A stretch of DNA of 64,000 nt from Sanguibacter inulinus. GTDB taxonomy: Bacteria > Actinomycetota > Actinomycetes > Actinomycetales > Cellulomonadaceae. Positions 49,171 to 58,118 of this stretch are shown in pieces. Below the pieces are notes generated by a model. The model was not told where the DNA came from and ran no database searches. It saw only the letters and a list, made by a program, of their open reading frames with translations. The translations under genes and the position numbers were made by a program. Numbering within the stretch: the first letter of the stretch is position 1; each line of letters opens with the position of its first letter. The stretch spans positions 1 to 64,000 of the forward strand of contig NZ_JACBYE010000008.1 in assembly GCF_013415325.1 (NCBI RefSeq), given 5' to 3'.

Positions 49171-49206
49171 CCGTCCGTAGGTGCCGTGAAGGGCACCTAC
49201 GGACGG
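49171..49206 (-). terminator. Perfect 15-bp hairpin after the major pilin gene
   Basis: Arms 49171-49185 and 49192-49206 are fully complementary around GTGAAG, 17 bp after the pilin stop. A partial terminator here would keep sortase expression well below pilin expression. Confidence 0.8.
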
Positions 49207-49222
49207 CCGACGGCGACCTCGA

Positions 49223-50650
49223 TCAGCGGTCCGCGCGCGACGAACGACGCGAGCGGATGCTGAGCGCGGCAGCGCCGACGAGCAGCAGGACGCCTGCCGC
49301 GATGATGGTCGTGACGCCCTGAGCACCTGTCATGGGGAGCTCGAAGCCGCCGTTCGCCTCGGTGTTCTCGATCGTGAGGTCGACGGTGGTGTCGTCGCTC
49401 GTCACCGTGAAGGCGATCGGCTCGGCCAGCAGCTCGTACCCGGACGGGGCGACGACCTCGACGAGGTAGTACTGGACCCAGTCCGCCGGGTCGTCGATCA
49501 CGACGTTGTCGACGATGTTCGAGTAGCCGAGCCCCGAGATCGTGAGCAGGCCGTCCTGAGCACTGGTCCACGTGCTGACGCCCCCGAGGGCGACCGGCTG
49601 GGTGCGGGTCCGAGCGTTCTCGAGAGACGTGAAGACCTGGAACTGAGCGCCGGAGAGAACCTGGCCCTCGGAGTTCACCTTCTGCGCGGTCATCGCGCCG
49701 AACTTCGTGACTGCCGGCGGGGTGACGACGGGGTTGCCCTCGTCGATGCTGGGCTGGTTCGGGAAGATCGAGGCGATGTTCTCGATCTCGCCGGCCTCGA
49801 GGACTGTCGTCTCGATGATCACCTGGACCTGTGCGCCCTCGTTGGCGGCGAGGACGTCGAGCCCTGCTGCTGTGAAGTCGACAGTCACGGTGTTCGTCGC
49901 GACGTCGAGCGCGGAGGTGTAGTGCACACCCTCGGTCAGCGTCGTGCCGTTGGTGAGCGTCGCCGTGGTCGACACGTGCTCGAGCCGAGAGTCGAGAGGA
50001 TCGACGACCCTGTAGGCATCGGTCCGTCCGCCGACAGGGATGTCGCCGGTGATGGTCCACGTCACGACGTCGCCGACCTTCGTGCCAGCGTCGGTGACGG
50101 TCTTGCCCGCCGTGGTGATGACGTTCTTCGGGTAGACGTGCACGTCGTACAGCCACTCACCCGAGGTCACCGGGTCGGTGAGCGGGAGCGTGACGAGGAA
50201 CGGCGCAGCGGCCCGTGCACCGGCCGGGGTGAGTGTCTCCTCGACGTAGTACAGACCGAGTGGAAGGTCGGAGAAGGTCAGCTGACCGTCGGCAGCGGTC
50301 ACGCCGCTGAGACCGGGGAGGCCGGCGACAGCGGAGGCAGCCGTGTCGACCGTCAGCTCGGCGGCCGAGGACCAGCCGGCGTTCGTCGTCAGGTCGATCC
50401 CGGGTACCTGGGTGGCCGTGAAGCCGACTCCTCCGAGCGCTGTGAGCCCGGTGAGGGCAGACGGGTCGATCTCGGTCCCGTCCGAGGGCAGGCCGGTCGG
50501 GGTCTCGGGGTGCTGGAACTTGTGGATCGACAGCGACGCGACGGATTCCGGGTCGATGGTGGTCGCCGCGACGGCGGGGGAACCGCCGACGCCGACGGCA
50601 GCCAGTGCGAGTGCTGCGACGAGCGCAGATCCGCGGAAGGTGAGTGCCAT
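49223..50650 (-). CDS. LPXTG-anchored major pilin (SpaH/EbpB type, isopeptide-forming)
   Basis: 475 aa. Signal peptide at 1-29 (cleavage after AVA). The pilin motif YPKN at 173-176 supplies the lysine that the sortase joins to the next subunit. Two or more Ig/CnaB-type domains follow, with E-box-like segments YYVEETLTPAG near 134 and YYLVEVVAPSGYELL near 385 that form internal isopeptide bonds. The sorting signal LPMTG is at 438-442, then a hydrophobic helix and an Arg-rich tail. It is the shaft subunit of a covalent pilus. AGGAG lies 10 nt before the ATG. A 105-bp gap separates it from the adhesin gene. Confidence 0.94.
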   Translation of the reverse strand: MALTFRGSALVAALALAAVGVGGSPAVAATTIDPESVASLSIHKFQHPETPTGLPSDGTEIDPSALTGLTALGGVGFTATQVPGIDLTTNAGWSSAAELTVDTAASAVAGLPGLSGVTAADGQLTFSDLPLGLYYVEETLTPAGARAAAPFLVTLPLTDPVTSGEWLYDVHVYPKNVITTAGKTVTDAGTKVGDVVTWTITGDIPVGGRTDAYRVVDPLDSRLEHVSTTATLTNGTTLTEGVHYTSALDVATNTVTVDFTAAGLDVLAANEGAQVQVIIETTVLEAGEIENIASIFPNQPSIDEGNPVVTPPAVTKFGAMTAQKVNSEGQVLSGAQFQVFTSLENARTRTQPVALGGVSTWTSAQDGLLTISGLGYSNIVDNVVIDDPADWVQYYLVEVVAPSGYELLAEPIAFTVTSDDTTVDLTIENTEANGGFELPMTGAQGVTTIIAAGVLLLVGAAALSIRSRRSSRADR

Positions 50651-50755
50651 GTGTGATGTGCTCCTGATGAGTTCTCGTGGACCACGAGGGTCCGGTGTGA
50701 TGCTGGTGCCCGGTCGTGAGACCTGGCGGGGTCTGTCGTCTCTGCGTCTCGGTCG

Positions 50756-53065
50756 TCAGCGCCTCCGCTTCCGGAGGGTGGTGAGGGACAGGGGGTGGCT
50801 TCGGGGCCCGAGGACGGCTGTCGCTGCGACAGCACCTGCGAGCAGGAGGAGCCCGACCGTGACGAGGCGACCTGCGCCCGCCGACCCGGTCTCGGGCATG
50901 TGGAAGGTGGGGACGTCGGTGACCGTAAGCTGTCCGCCCGAGGCCGCGACCTGAGGGGCGGAGGCCGGGTCGGGCAGCGTGACGGTGCCGTCTGCCGCCA
51001 CGTCGAACCTCACGGCGGTCGCGAGGAGCTCGTGCCCTGGCGGGGCGACCGTCTCTCGGAGCCAGTAGGTGCCCGGTGCGATACCCGGGATCTCGAAGGC
51101 CCCAGGGGCGTCGGCGACCGGTGACACGGGCAGAGAGTCGACGACCTCGCCGAGCGTCCCCTCCACGTCGGCAACCACCTCGAAGGCTGCGCCGTCAAGA
51201 GCGACGAGCTCATCGTTGACCTCACCCTGCTTGAGCAGCTCGAGACGCGCTGTCGTCGTCGTCGAGGTGGAGCAGGCAGGGTCGAGCGACGAGGAGCCCG
51301 CAGCGCAGGTGGACGGCGGGGTCGAGCCCGTGGCGGTGACGGTGTTGGCGAGCACGGTGCTCCACGCGTCGTCGTGGACGACGACGGAATAGCTGAGCGT
51401 CGCCGTGCTCCCTGCGCTGAGTGACGTCGGGCCGACCACCACGACGGGGTCCTGCGCTGTCGGGTCCGCCAGCTGCTCTCCAGGCTCGGACCCGACCGTG
51501 TACCGGACCGAGCCAGGGACGAGGTCAGCGTGGGCGAGCACGTCGGTGAGGTCGTCGGTCAGCACGACGTCTGCGACATCACCCGTCGTGCTCGTGGCCG
51601 TGACCGTGTAGGTGAGGGTGTCACCGGGTGATGGGTAGGTGGTGTCCCCCGAGCTCGTCACAGCCTTGGCGACCGACCAGTCTGCAGCGCTGACGGTGGT
51701 GAGGGTCTGGGCTGTGTTGTTGGTCAGGTCGAGGTCGGAGTCCACGCCGGACACCGAGGCCGTCGTGACGATCTCGGCGCCGGGCGTCACCGGCGCCGTG
51801 CCCCGCAGGGTGATCGGGCCGAAGCTCTCCCCGTCGCCGAGGACCTCACCGACAGCCGAGGGATCCCCACCGGAGAGGTTAGCGAGCGTCGCCATCGCGG
51901 CGTCCTGGCTGACGGTCCAGCCCGGCGGGGCGACCGCGCACGAGAGGTCTCGGCCGTCGAGGACGCATCCCTCGGGAGCGTCGACGAGGACGACCTCAGC
52001 GACCTCCTCGGGGACCACGTCGGCGACGATGAGACCGTGCGACGCGGACGGTCCGACGTTGGTGGCCTCGAGCGTCCACTCGAAGGTCTCTCCAGGGGAG
52101 ACCGTCGCCGGAGCAGCTGTCGAGACCGCCAGGTCCACGACGTCGGCACTGGTGGTCAGGCTGAAGCGGGGCTGGGCGAGCGTGTTGGACGAGTGATTCC
52201 CTGAGGCGTCGAGCGCCGTGATCTTCACGACGTGGTCGAGCCTGAGCGTCACGCTCGAGACGAGCCCGGTCACCTGGACGCCCGCGTAGCCGGCCGGGCT
52301 GTCGAGGACGGCGCGGCAATTTGCAGGGTCGGACTCGAAGTCGTAGACCACGGTGCCACCATCGAAGGCCTTCACGGAGTCGGCCGTGCTGACAAGCTCT
52401 AGCCGCTGTCCGTCGGGGGCCGTGCCGTCGATCCCCGCGATCGCGACGTCTTGCCAGGTGAGGTAGCACTGAGGCCTGAGGTTGTCGGCATTCGGGACCG
52501 GCCCGAAGAGCCCCGTGGCGACCCAGAGGATGGGGTCAACAGTCGGACGCTCGAAGGTCACGGTCGCTTCACGCTGTCCGCACGTCTTCTGATAGCCGAC
52601 CGTCGGTCGCGGACGTGACGGAATCTCCTGGAGGCAGCTCGCAGTCTCGGGGTTGAGGTCGGTCGGAGCGTCGGGGAGAGCCGAGACAACCGGGGTCAAC
52701 GGGGCACGGACGAACTGCTGAGACCGTCCAGCCGTGAGCCGGTCCGACTCGGGGCCCACGAGATGGACCGATCCGACGCCTCCAGGGAGCTCGGCGGACG
52801 CGGAGTTGCTGTCGGCTGCCGGGGCCCAGCCGGACACGACAGCCTGCCCGAGCTCACCAGGACTGAGAGCCCTGGATGCCCACCCGGGGTCCCGCGCGAG
52901 GTCGAGACGCTGAGCTGCGACCTCTCCGCCGGCAGCCTGCACGCTGCCCGCCGTGAGCAGAGATGCAAGCACCACCAGGGATGCCGCGGTCGCTGCGTGG
53001 CGTCTGCCTCGGGTGGGGCGTAGGGCGCCGCCGCTGGACGCGCGGGCTCTGCGTGGTGCTCTCAC
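50756..53065 (-). CDS. Large LPXTG-type surface adhesin / pilus tip protein (MPETG)
   Basis: 769 aa from the GTG at 53065; the start is uncertain because the frame continues and the RBS is weak. A signal peptide ends near residue 45 (LTAGSVQAAG). The body has a Cys-containing N-terminal region, then DUF11-type repeats (ATVSPGETFEWTLEATNVGP; YPSPGDTLTYTVTATSTTGD; SAGSTATLSYSVVV). It ends in a CnaB/SpaA-like domain with ARLELLKQG and TYWLRETVAPPGHELL. The sorting signal is the variant MPETG at 723-727, followed by a helix and RKRRR. It is probably the tip adhesin assembled on the pilin encoded next. Confidence 0.88.
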   Translation of the reverse strand: MRAPRRARASSGGALRPTRGRRHAATAASLVVLASLLTAGSVQAAGGEVAAQRLDLARDPGWASRALSPGELGQAVVSGWAPAADSNSASAELPGGVGSVHLVGPESDRLTAGRSQQFVRAPLTPVVSALPDAPTDLNPETASCLQEIPSRPRPTVGYQKTCGQREATVTFERPTVDPILWVATGLFGPVPNADNLRPQCYLTWQDVAIAGIDGTAPDGQRLELVSTADSVKAFDGGTVVYDFESDPANCRAVLDSPAGYAGVQVTGLVSSVTLRLDHVVKITALDASGNHSSNTLAQPRFSLTTSADVVDLAVSTAAPATVSPGETFEWTLEATNVGPSASHGLIVADVVPEEVAEVVLVDAPEGCVLDGRDLSCAVAPPGWTVSQDAAMATLANLSGGDPSAVGEVLGDGESFGPITLRGTAPVTPGAEIVTTASVSGVDSDLDLTNNTAQTLTTVSAADWSVAKAVTSSGDTTYPSPGDTLTYTVTATSTTGDVADVVLTDDLTDVLAHADLVPGSVRYTVGSEPGEQLADPTAQDPVVVVGPTSLSAGSTATLSYSVVVHDDAWSTVLANTVTATGSTPPSTCAAGSSSLDPACSTSTTTTARLELLKQGEVNDELVALDGAAFEVVADVEGTLGEVVDSLPVSPVADAPGAFEIPGIAPGTYWLRETVAPPGHELLATAVRFDVAADGTVTLPDPASAPQVAASGGQLTVTDVPTFHMPETGSAGAGRLVTVGLLLLAGAVAATAVLGPRSHPLSLTTLRKRRR

Positions 53066-53168
53066 TGGATCGGTCCGTCCTTCGGTGCGGTGATGTTCTC
53101 TCGGTGACAAGACGTTCTGGACCGCCGTCGGCATGACGGGAGAATCAGCACCGATCCCTGGTTGACCG

Positions 53169-53184
53169 TGTGATGCGCACCACA
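53169..53184 (-). promoter_or_regulatory. CRP/GlxR-like palindrome upstream of the pilus genes
   Basis: On the minus strand TGTGG-TGCGCA-TCACA matches 9 of 10 fixed positions of the CRP-family consensus TGTGA-n6-TCACA, about 105 bp above the adhesin start and 83 bp below the sigma-factor stop. Confidence 0.45.
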
Positions 53185-53266
53185 ATCGCGCCCTGGGTGG
53201 CGCCGGGGGCGCAAACCAGAGCCCACCGCACGTCACCACACCCCGGCACGCAGCCCGGGCTGGCCG

Positions 53267-55051
53267 TCAGACGGAGACGGAGATGCTCCGCACGGCCCCG
53301 ACGCGGCCCTGCACCAGGTCGACGTAGCGCAGCTCGACGTTGTGGGTCCCAGAGGGGACAGCGGACAGGGGGACACGCGTCGTGCAGCTCCCGAGTACCA
53401 CAGACGCCGCGCGGTCGGTCCCGACCACCGACGCCTCGACCGCCTGCCCGCAGGTCCCCGTCACGAGGACGACGACGTCGTGCACACCGGTCTGGCTCTC
53501 GACGACCTCGACACCTGTCACCAGCGGCGCGACGACCGTGTACCTGCCGACGTCGACCAGGTGCCGGTCACCCTCGTAGCGGACGGCGACCGCGTGCTCG
53601 ACGTCCGCTGCGAGGGAGGCGTCGAGCTCGATCGACCATGCCCCGTCGGTGACCTGGGCCGAGCCGACGGGCGACCCGTCGGCCAGCACGGCCTCGACCG
53701 TCGACCCGGACGTCCCGGTCCCGCTGATCACGGGCACCCATTCCTGCAGGCCTGAGGCGGGCGCGCCAGTCACGTCGAGGGGCACGTCTGCATCGAGAGA
53801 CGACGTCGCTGCGTCGCGCGGCGGCGGTGGCACACCCACCTCGGACGTCGTGGTGGTGCCGGGCGGTGCGGAAGGCGCGGAGGTCGTGCCCGGTGCAGGC
53901 GAGTCGGCGGCGGGCGCCCCGGTTTCGCTCTCGGTACCAGGATCGTCCGAGGCCGAGGGCGCCGTCAGGATCTGAGCCGGGTCGGCGGATCCCGTCACTG
54001 GTCCAGCCGAAGCCGAGGACGGGCTGCGGTCGAGGAGGACGACCCCGGCGCCGACTGCGACGGCTGTCATCACCACCACGGCCACGGCGGCCGCGACCCG
54101 CCGGCTCACTGCCAGTGACGTCATCCTCCACGGGGCGCCGGACGAAGCCTCGCCGAGAGCCGCGCGACCGGGCACGTCGCTGACAGGCCGATGGTCGACG
54201 ACAGCACCGCCGACAGACCCCACGTCGCCAGGCAGCGCGACCGGGACCCCCGCGAGCAGATGCTCGGCCGCCGCTCCCCCGGTGAAGAAGACCGGCAGGA
54301 GGACCGCGGGGAGCCGCCGAGCGACGGCGGCGATCTCGGTCGCGGTGCGAGCGCAGTCCTGGCACGTGGCGGTGTGGGCGTCGATGCGGTCCTGATGGCG
54401 CGGGGTCGCGTGGCCCCGCTCAGAGAGCGGGAGGTGCTCGACGACCCAGCGGCACTCCGGGCCCCGCTCGCTGCCCCCGACGTGCGCTGCGAGCCACGAC
54501 CTGCGCAGCCCTTCCCGCGCGCGTCGGACGAGGGCAGCCCCGGCGTTCGGAGCTATCCCGAGCCTGTCAGCAGCATCCTGGACAGGCATGTCCTCGACCT
54601 CTGTCATCCAGAGGATCGCCCGCCACCTCTCGGGCAAGGACTGGAAGGCCTTCACCAGGACCACCCTGTCTGCACTCTGCTCGTCGTGGCCGGGGACCGA
54701 GACGTCGAGCCTGTCGGCGAGCTCGGTCAGGCCACCGACAGGTTCGGCGCGACGGCGACGCGAGATGCTGACCGCGACGTTGCGCACGGTCCGAGCCAGG
54801 TAGGGGCGGAATCCGCGCGTGGGACCGCCACCGTCGCAGACCGCTGTGAACACGGCCTGGAATGCCTCTTGGACGATGTCCTCGGGGTCGGCGATCGTCG
54901 AGTAGCGGCCCGCGACCGCGAGCGCGACGCGCACGTGCCTGCGCCAGAGCTCGCCGTACGCGTCCCTCTCGCCGGCACGGACGCTGACCAGGAGGTCTTC
55001 GTCGGTGGTGGCTGAGCTGACGAACCCGCCCAGGTGCGCGTCGGTCGTCAC
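53267..55051 (-). CDS. ECF sigma factor fused to zinc-finger anti-sigma, membrane helix and Ig-like ectodomain
   Basis: 594 aa. Residues 20-100 are sigma region 2 (YGELWRRHVRVALAVAGRY, ADPEDIVQEAFQAVF). Residues 130-190 are region 4 (LPERWRAILWMTEVEDMPVQ, ADRLGIAPNAGAALVRRARE). Then comes an anti-sigma zinc motif with Cys200, His226, Cys230 and Cys233 (the H-x3-C-x2-C pattern). A membrane helix (about 318-341), a 90-residue Ser/Pro/Thr linker and an Ig-like ectodomain (from about 435; VPVISGTGTSGSTVEAVLADG) follow. The sigma factor is thus tethered to the membrane and must be freed by proteolysis to act. GTGA overlap couples it to the upstream exported-protein gene; the pilus genes follow 201 bp downstream. 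Confidence 0.9.
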   Translation of the reverse strand: MTTDAHLGGFVSSATTDEDLLVSVRAGERDAYGELWRRHVRVALAVAGRYSTIADPEDIVQEAFQAVFTAVCDGGGPTRGFRPYLARTVRNVAVSISRRRRAEPVGGLTELADRLDVSVPGHDEQSADRVVLVKAFQSLPERWRAILWMTEVEDMPVQDAADRLGIAPNAGAALVRRAREGLRRSWLAAHVGGSERGPECRWVVEHLPLSERGHATPRHQDRIDAHTATCQDCARTATEIAAVARRLPAVLLPVFFTGGAAAEHLLAGVPVALPGDVGSVGGAVVDHRPVSDVPGRAALGEASSGAPWRMTSLAVSRRVAAAVAVVVMTAVAVGAGVVLLDRSPSSASAGPVTGSADPAQILTAPSASDDPGTESETGAPAADSPAPGTTSAPSAPPGTTTTSEVGVPPPPRDAATSSLDADVPLDVTGAPASGLQEWVPVISGTGTSGSTVEAVLADGSPVGSAQVTDGAWSIELDASLAADVEHAVAVRYEGDRHLVDVGRYTVVAPLVTGVEVVESQTGVHDVVVLVTGTCGQAVEASVVGTDRAASVVLGSCTTRVPLSAVPSGTHNVELRYVDLVQGRVGAVRSISVSV

Positions 55052-56376
55052 TGGTGCCCACCGCGCTGGCTCGCCGAGGTGAGGTGCCGCTCTGCGACGT
55101 CGTCAGCCACGGGGTCCTGGGCTCGGAAGAGGTCGACCGTCGTGCAGGAGGTCTCGGAGGTGGTTCCGGTGAGGTCTGTCGCTGTGGCCTCGACGAGGTG
55201 CCCGTGGACGAAGTCCATGGCTGGCGGCTGGACGACCCATCCCCCGTCCTGCTCGACTGTCGTCCGGGAGGTCGAGCCGTCGGGGAACGTGACGGCGATG
55301 GTGTCCCCGGGGACCCCGTGCCCCGTGAACCGGTTCCCGTCGGTCGGGTCGATCTCGGGCGCGCTCGGCTGTCGCGGACCGATGGTGGGTGCACCCTCCG
55401 ACGGGATCTCGGCAGGTTCCTCAGAGGGCACGAAGGTCCCGTCGCTCTGCGGACCGATCGGGGTGCTGTGTCGCGCGACGACCTCGAAGGTGGGGGTGGC
55501 CGAGGCCTGGTCTGAGACGGCGATCTCCGTGATCTCGCCGTGCGCGTGGGAACCGAAGGCGAGCTGTCCGTCGCCTGTCGACCACGCGACCCCGAACACC
55601 GTGCCGGTCCCCGGTCCGACAGTCCCCTCCGGCAACGTCCATGCTGTGGCAGAACCGTCGACGGGGTCGACCCGGACGATCGTCTGCCCGTGGACACCCC
55701 AGAGGTACCCGCCGGACGGAGCGAGGTCGCCGAGCCGAGCACCATCGGGCAGGTCCAGCGGAGTCATGGTCTCCGCGAAGGTCCCGTCTGCGGCGATGTC
55801 GACGGCGAGCAGGACATCTCGTCCGCCCGCGTCTGGCACGTCTGCGACCACGGCCAGGTAGGTGTCGGAGTACACGCCCTCGCCGAAGGTCCCGCCGGTG
55901 ACGGTGCCGTGCTGGCCGGCCAGGCTCGCGAGCGCACCGAGGCGCGTGATCGCCCCTGCTGCGTCGAGCACGACGAGATGGACGTCGGCCTGACCGTGGG
56001 AGATCTCGACGGCGTAGAGCCTGCCGTCGCTCGCCTTGGAGGCGAGCCCATGGTGAGCCGCACCTCCAGGGGTGCCGGCACCGACAGGTGAGAAAGAGAG
56101 CGACGAGCCGGTCCGTGTCCCAGCAGAGAGCCGGGTCGACAGACTCGTCCCTGAGGACATGTAGACCACTCCGGGCCGAGGAGCCACGAGAACTTTCGCG
56201 ACCCCTGCCGCTGGACCGCCGGCTGCGAAGACCAGACCGCCGGCGACGACGACCGCGAGAGCACAGCGAGCCCGGCTGCCGACTCCTCCCGACGCTGCAC
56301 GGTGGGACTCCTCGGGAGGTGCCGACCGGCGGCGAGCAGTGGTCATCAGGCGTGCGGTCGTTCCATCCATGGTCAC
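55048..56376 (-). CDS. Exported DUF6923/beta-propeller-like protein with Ig-like C-terminus
   Basis: 442 aa from the GTG at 56376 (GAGGAG 5 nt upstream; ATG 56370 possible). An N-terminal signal segment at about 30-52 is followed by strand-rich repeats like a propeller (RLYAVEISHGQADVHLVVLD, YLAVVADVPDAGGRDVLLAV, GYLWGVHGQTIVRVDPVDG). The final 75 residues are an Ig-like domain (FTGHGVPGDTIAVTFPDGST) like the ectodomain of the sigma fusion protein. There is no LPXTG motif or C-terminal helix, so it is secreted. Its stop overlaps the sigma gene start by 4 nt; a role in its signalling is an inference. Confidence 0.72.
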   Translation of the reverse strand: MTMDGTTARLMTTARRRSAPPEESHRAASGGVGSRARCALAVVVAGGLVFAAGGPAAGVAKVLVAPRPGVVYMSSGTSLSTRLSAGTRTGSSLSFSPVGAGTPGGAAHHGLASKASDGRLYAVEISHGQADVHLVVLDAAGAITRLGALASLAGQHGTVTGGTFGEGVYSDTYLAVVADVPDAGGRDVLLAVDIAADGTFAETMTPLDLPDGARLGDLAPSGGYLWGVHGQTIVRVDPVDGSATAWTLPEGTVGPGTGTVFGVAWSTGDGQLAFGSHAHGEITEIAVSDQASATPTFEVVARHSTPIGPQSDGTFVPSEEPAEIPSEGAPTIGPRQPSAPEIDPTDGNRFTGHGVPGDTIAVTFPDGSTSRTTVEQDGGWVVQPPAMDFVHGHLVEATATDLTGTTSETSCTTVDLFRAQDPVADDVAERHLTSASQRGGHQ

Positions 56377-56794
56377 GCGTCTCCTCGACGGGTCGTGGGC
56401 GCGCCCTCGACACGGGCTTGACGACTCGTGAGGTGCTGGGCGGCTGGGGGCCCGCACCTGCGACCTGTGCTGCGTACTGGTGCGGGGGGCATGCCACACG
56501 GAACCAGAAGCTCAGCGCTCCTCTGAGTGCCGAGCCGTCGCCGCGCCGGTGGTGGGTGGACCTCTGAGTGACGACACCATGCAGTTAGGTGGTTCGCCTC
56601 GTCGTGGACACCGCGTCGCCCCAGGACGCCCTGCCTGACGCCGCGACTCTGGTGTCAGGCGTGACCAGGTTGACCGCTCACCACACCCAGGGGAGGCACT
56701 CCCTGCCGAGCTCAGGGTCGCTCAGCGCACGCCGTCCCGGCTGTGACACCTGGAGACGAGACGGCTGCGGGCGACACGACCGACCGGAACACGG
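56377..56794. other. 418-bp gap with one hairpin
   Basis: The only clear structure is a 10-bp stem with one G.T pair at 56633-56660 (loop GCGACTCT), 135 bp after the flavoprotein stop, which may end that transcript. No gene with coding character was found on either strand. Confidence 0.5.
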
Positions 56795-57997
56795 TCAGGA
56801 CACCTTTCCCTGGAGCAGGCGACGGAAGTACACCTGCGGCTCGACGTACCTGTCGAAGGCCCAGGTGAGCAGACGCGGCCTGACGAGGTCCACGACAGGC
56901 ACGCTCGGCTCCGGGCGACCGTCCCTGTCGAACTCGGCGAGCAGCAGGCTGCGCCTCGACGTGGTCACCGGGGCGATCGAGTACCCGTCGTAGGTGCGCA
57001 TCGGCGCCCCTGTCCGCCGGGCCGCGATGTTGCGGGCGACGACAGGCACCTGCTTGCGCAGCGCCCCGCCCGACGGCAGCGCGTCGAGGTCCGCGACGTC
57101 ACCCAGACCCCACACGCGAGGGTGCTCCGGGTGCTGCAGCGTGGACGGGTCGACCCTGAGGAAGCCGCCGTCCCCCTCGGAGGCGAGGCCGCTGCCCGCG
57201 ACCCACGCGGGCGCGCGGTGCGGCGGGGCGAGATAGAGCGCGTCGTACGTCAGCTCCGACGACGCGGACCCCGCACCGGCCACGTCGACGGCCAGCCGAC
57301 GGGACGCCGCATCGACCGAGGTCACCGTGGCGCCGAAGGTCACCGAGACCCCCTGCTCGGCCGCCTCGGCCCGCAGACGTTGGTCGGCCCTGTCGAGGTC
57401 GACCAGTCGGTCACCCTCGACCAGCAGCTCGACATCGATCGCATCCCGCACACCCGTGCGCCGCCAGTGGTCGAGGGCGAGGAACATCGGCTTGAGACCG
57501 ACCGGGGCGCACGGCACGTGCCGGTTCGAGATGACGAAGACCGCACGTCCCGACGTGAGCGTCGAGAGCATCGTCCAGGTGTCGACAGCCGAGCCGGGCA
57601 GATAGCTCGTCGCCGCGTGCGGGGTCTGGACGGCCGCCTCGGACCCCGGGATCGCGTCCCAGTCGACCTGCGACCCTGGGCACACGGCAAGGTCCCCGTA
57701 CTCGATCTCGTCACCACCGGCGAGGTGCACCGTCGAGGTGGCGGGGTCGACCGACACCACCTCGTCGACGTACCAGCGCACCCCCGACGGCGTGACGCGG
57801 TCCTGCGGGCGGCGCAGCTGGTCGAGCGTCGCCTGACCACCGGCGACGTAGGAGAGCATCGGGCGGTAGTGGTGCACCCGCGCAGGCTCGACCACCACGA
57901 CGTCCTTCGCACCGTCCCTGCGGAGACGGCCCGCGAGCGACAGCCCAGCGTTGCCACCTCCCACGATGACCACGTCATGGTGTCGACGACTGCTCAT
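56795..57997 (-). CDS. FAD-dependent oxidoreductase, sulfide:quinone reductase-like
   Basis: 400 aa. The N-terminal Rossmann motif is VVIVGGGNAGLSLAGRLRRD at about 8-27. HHYRPMLSYVAGGQ near 42 matches the SQR/NDH-2-like group, and GGALRKQVPVVARNIAARRTG near 340 and VWGLGDVADLDALP complete FAD binding. Cysteines at CPGS and the VPCAPVGLKPMF segment match the position of the redox cysteines of sulfide:quinone oxidoreductases. A C-terminal amphipathic region (YFRRLLQGKVS) may touch the membrane. It probably oxidises sulfide or a related compound to quinone. Upstream of it, on the same strand, lies dinB (121 bp). Confidence 0.85.
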   Translation of the reverse strand: MSSRRHHDVVIVGGGNAGLSLAGRLRRDGAKDVVVVEPARVHHYRPMLSYVAGGQATLDQLRRPQDRVTPSGVRWYVDEVVSVDPATSTVHLAGGDEIEYGDLAVCPGSQVDWDAIPGSEAAVQTPHAATSYLPGSAVDTWTMLSTLTSGRAVFVISNRHVPCAPVGLKPMFLALDHWRRTGVRDAIDVELLVEGDRLVDLDRADQRLRAEAAEQGVSVTFGATVTSVDAASRRLAVDVAGAGSASSELTYDALYLAPPHRAPAWVAGSGLASEGDGGFLRVDPSTLQHPEHPRVWGLGDVADLDALPSGGALRKQVPVVARNIAARRTGAPMRTYDGYSIAPVTTSRRSLLLAEFDRDGRPEPSVPVVDLVRPRLLTWAFDRYVEPQVYFRRLLQGKVS

Positions 57998-58118
57998 AGG
58001 GCACGCTCCGTGGGGCTCGGGGAAGAAGACCCTTCGCACGCTACGCGTGCTTGCGCCACGGCGCGGGTCGAGAGCAGGGCTGCGAGCGCCGCCGGCGATC
58101 GACGACGCACCGGTGGAC

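Noticed and set aside
50674-50688. The odd palindrome CTCGTGG-A-CCACGAG between adhesin and pilin genes
   Set aside because: It is too short and has a one-base centre; it could be chance in such GC-rich sequence and no second copy was seen.
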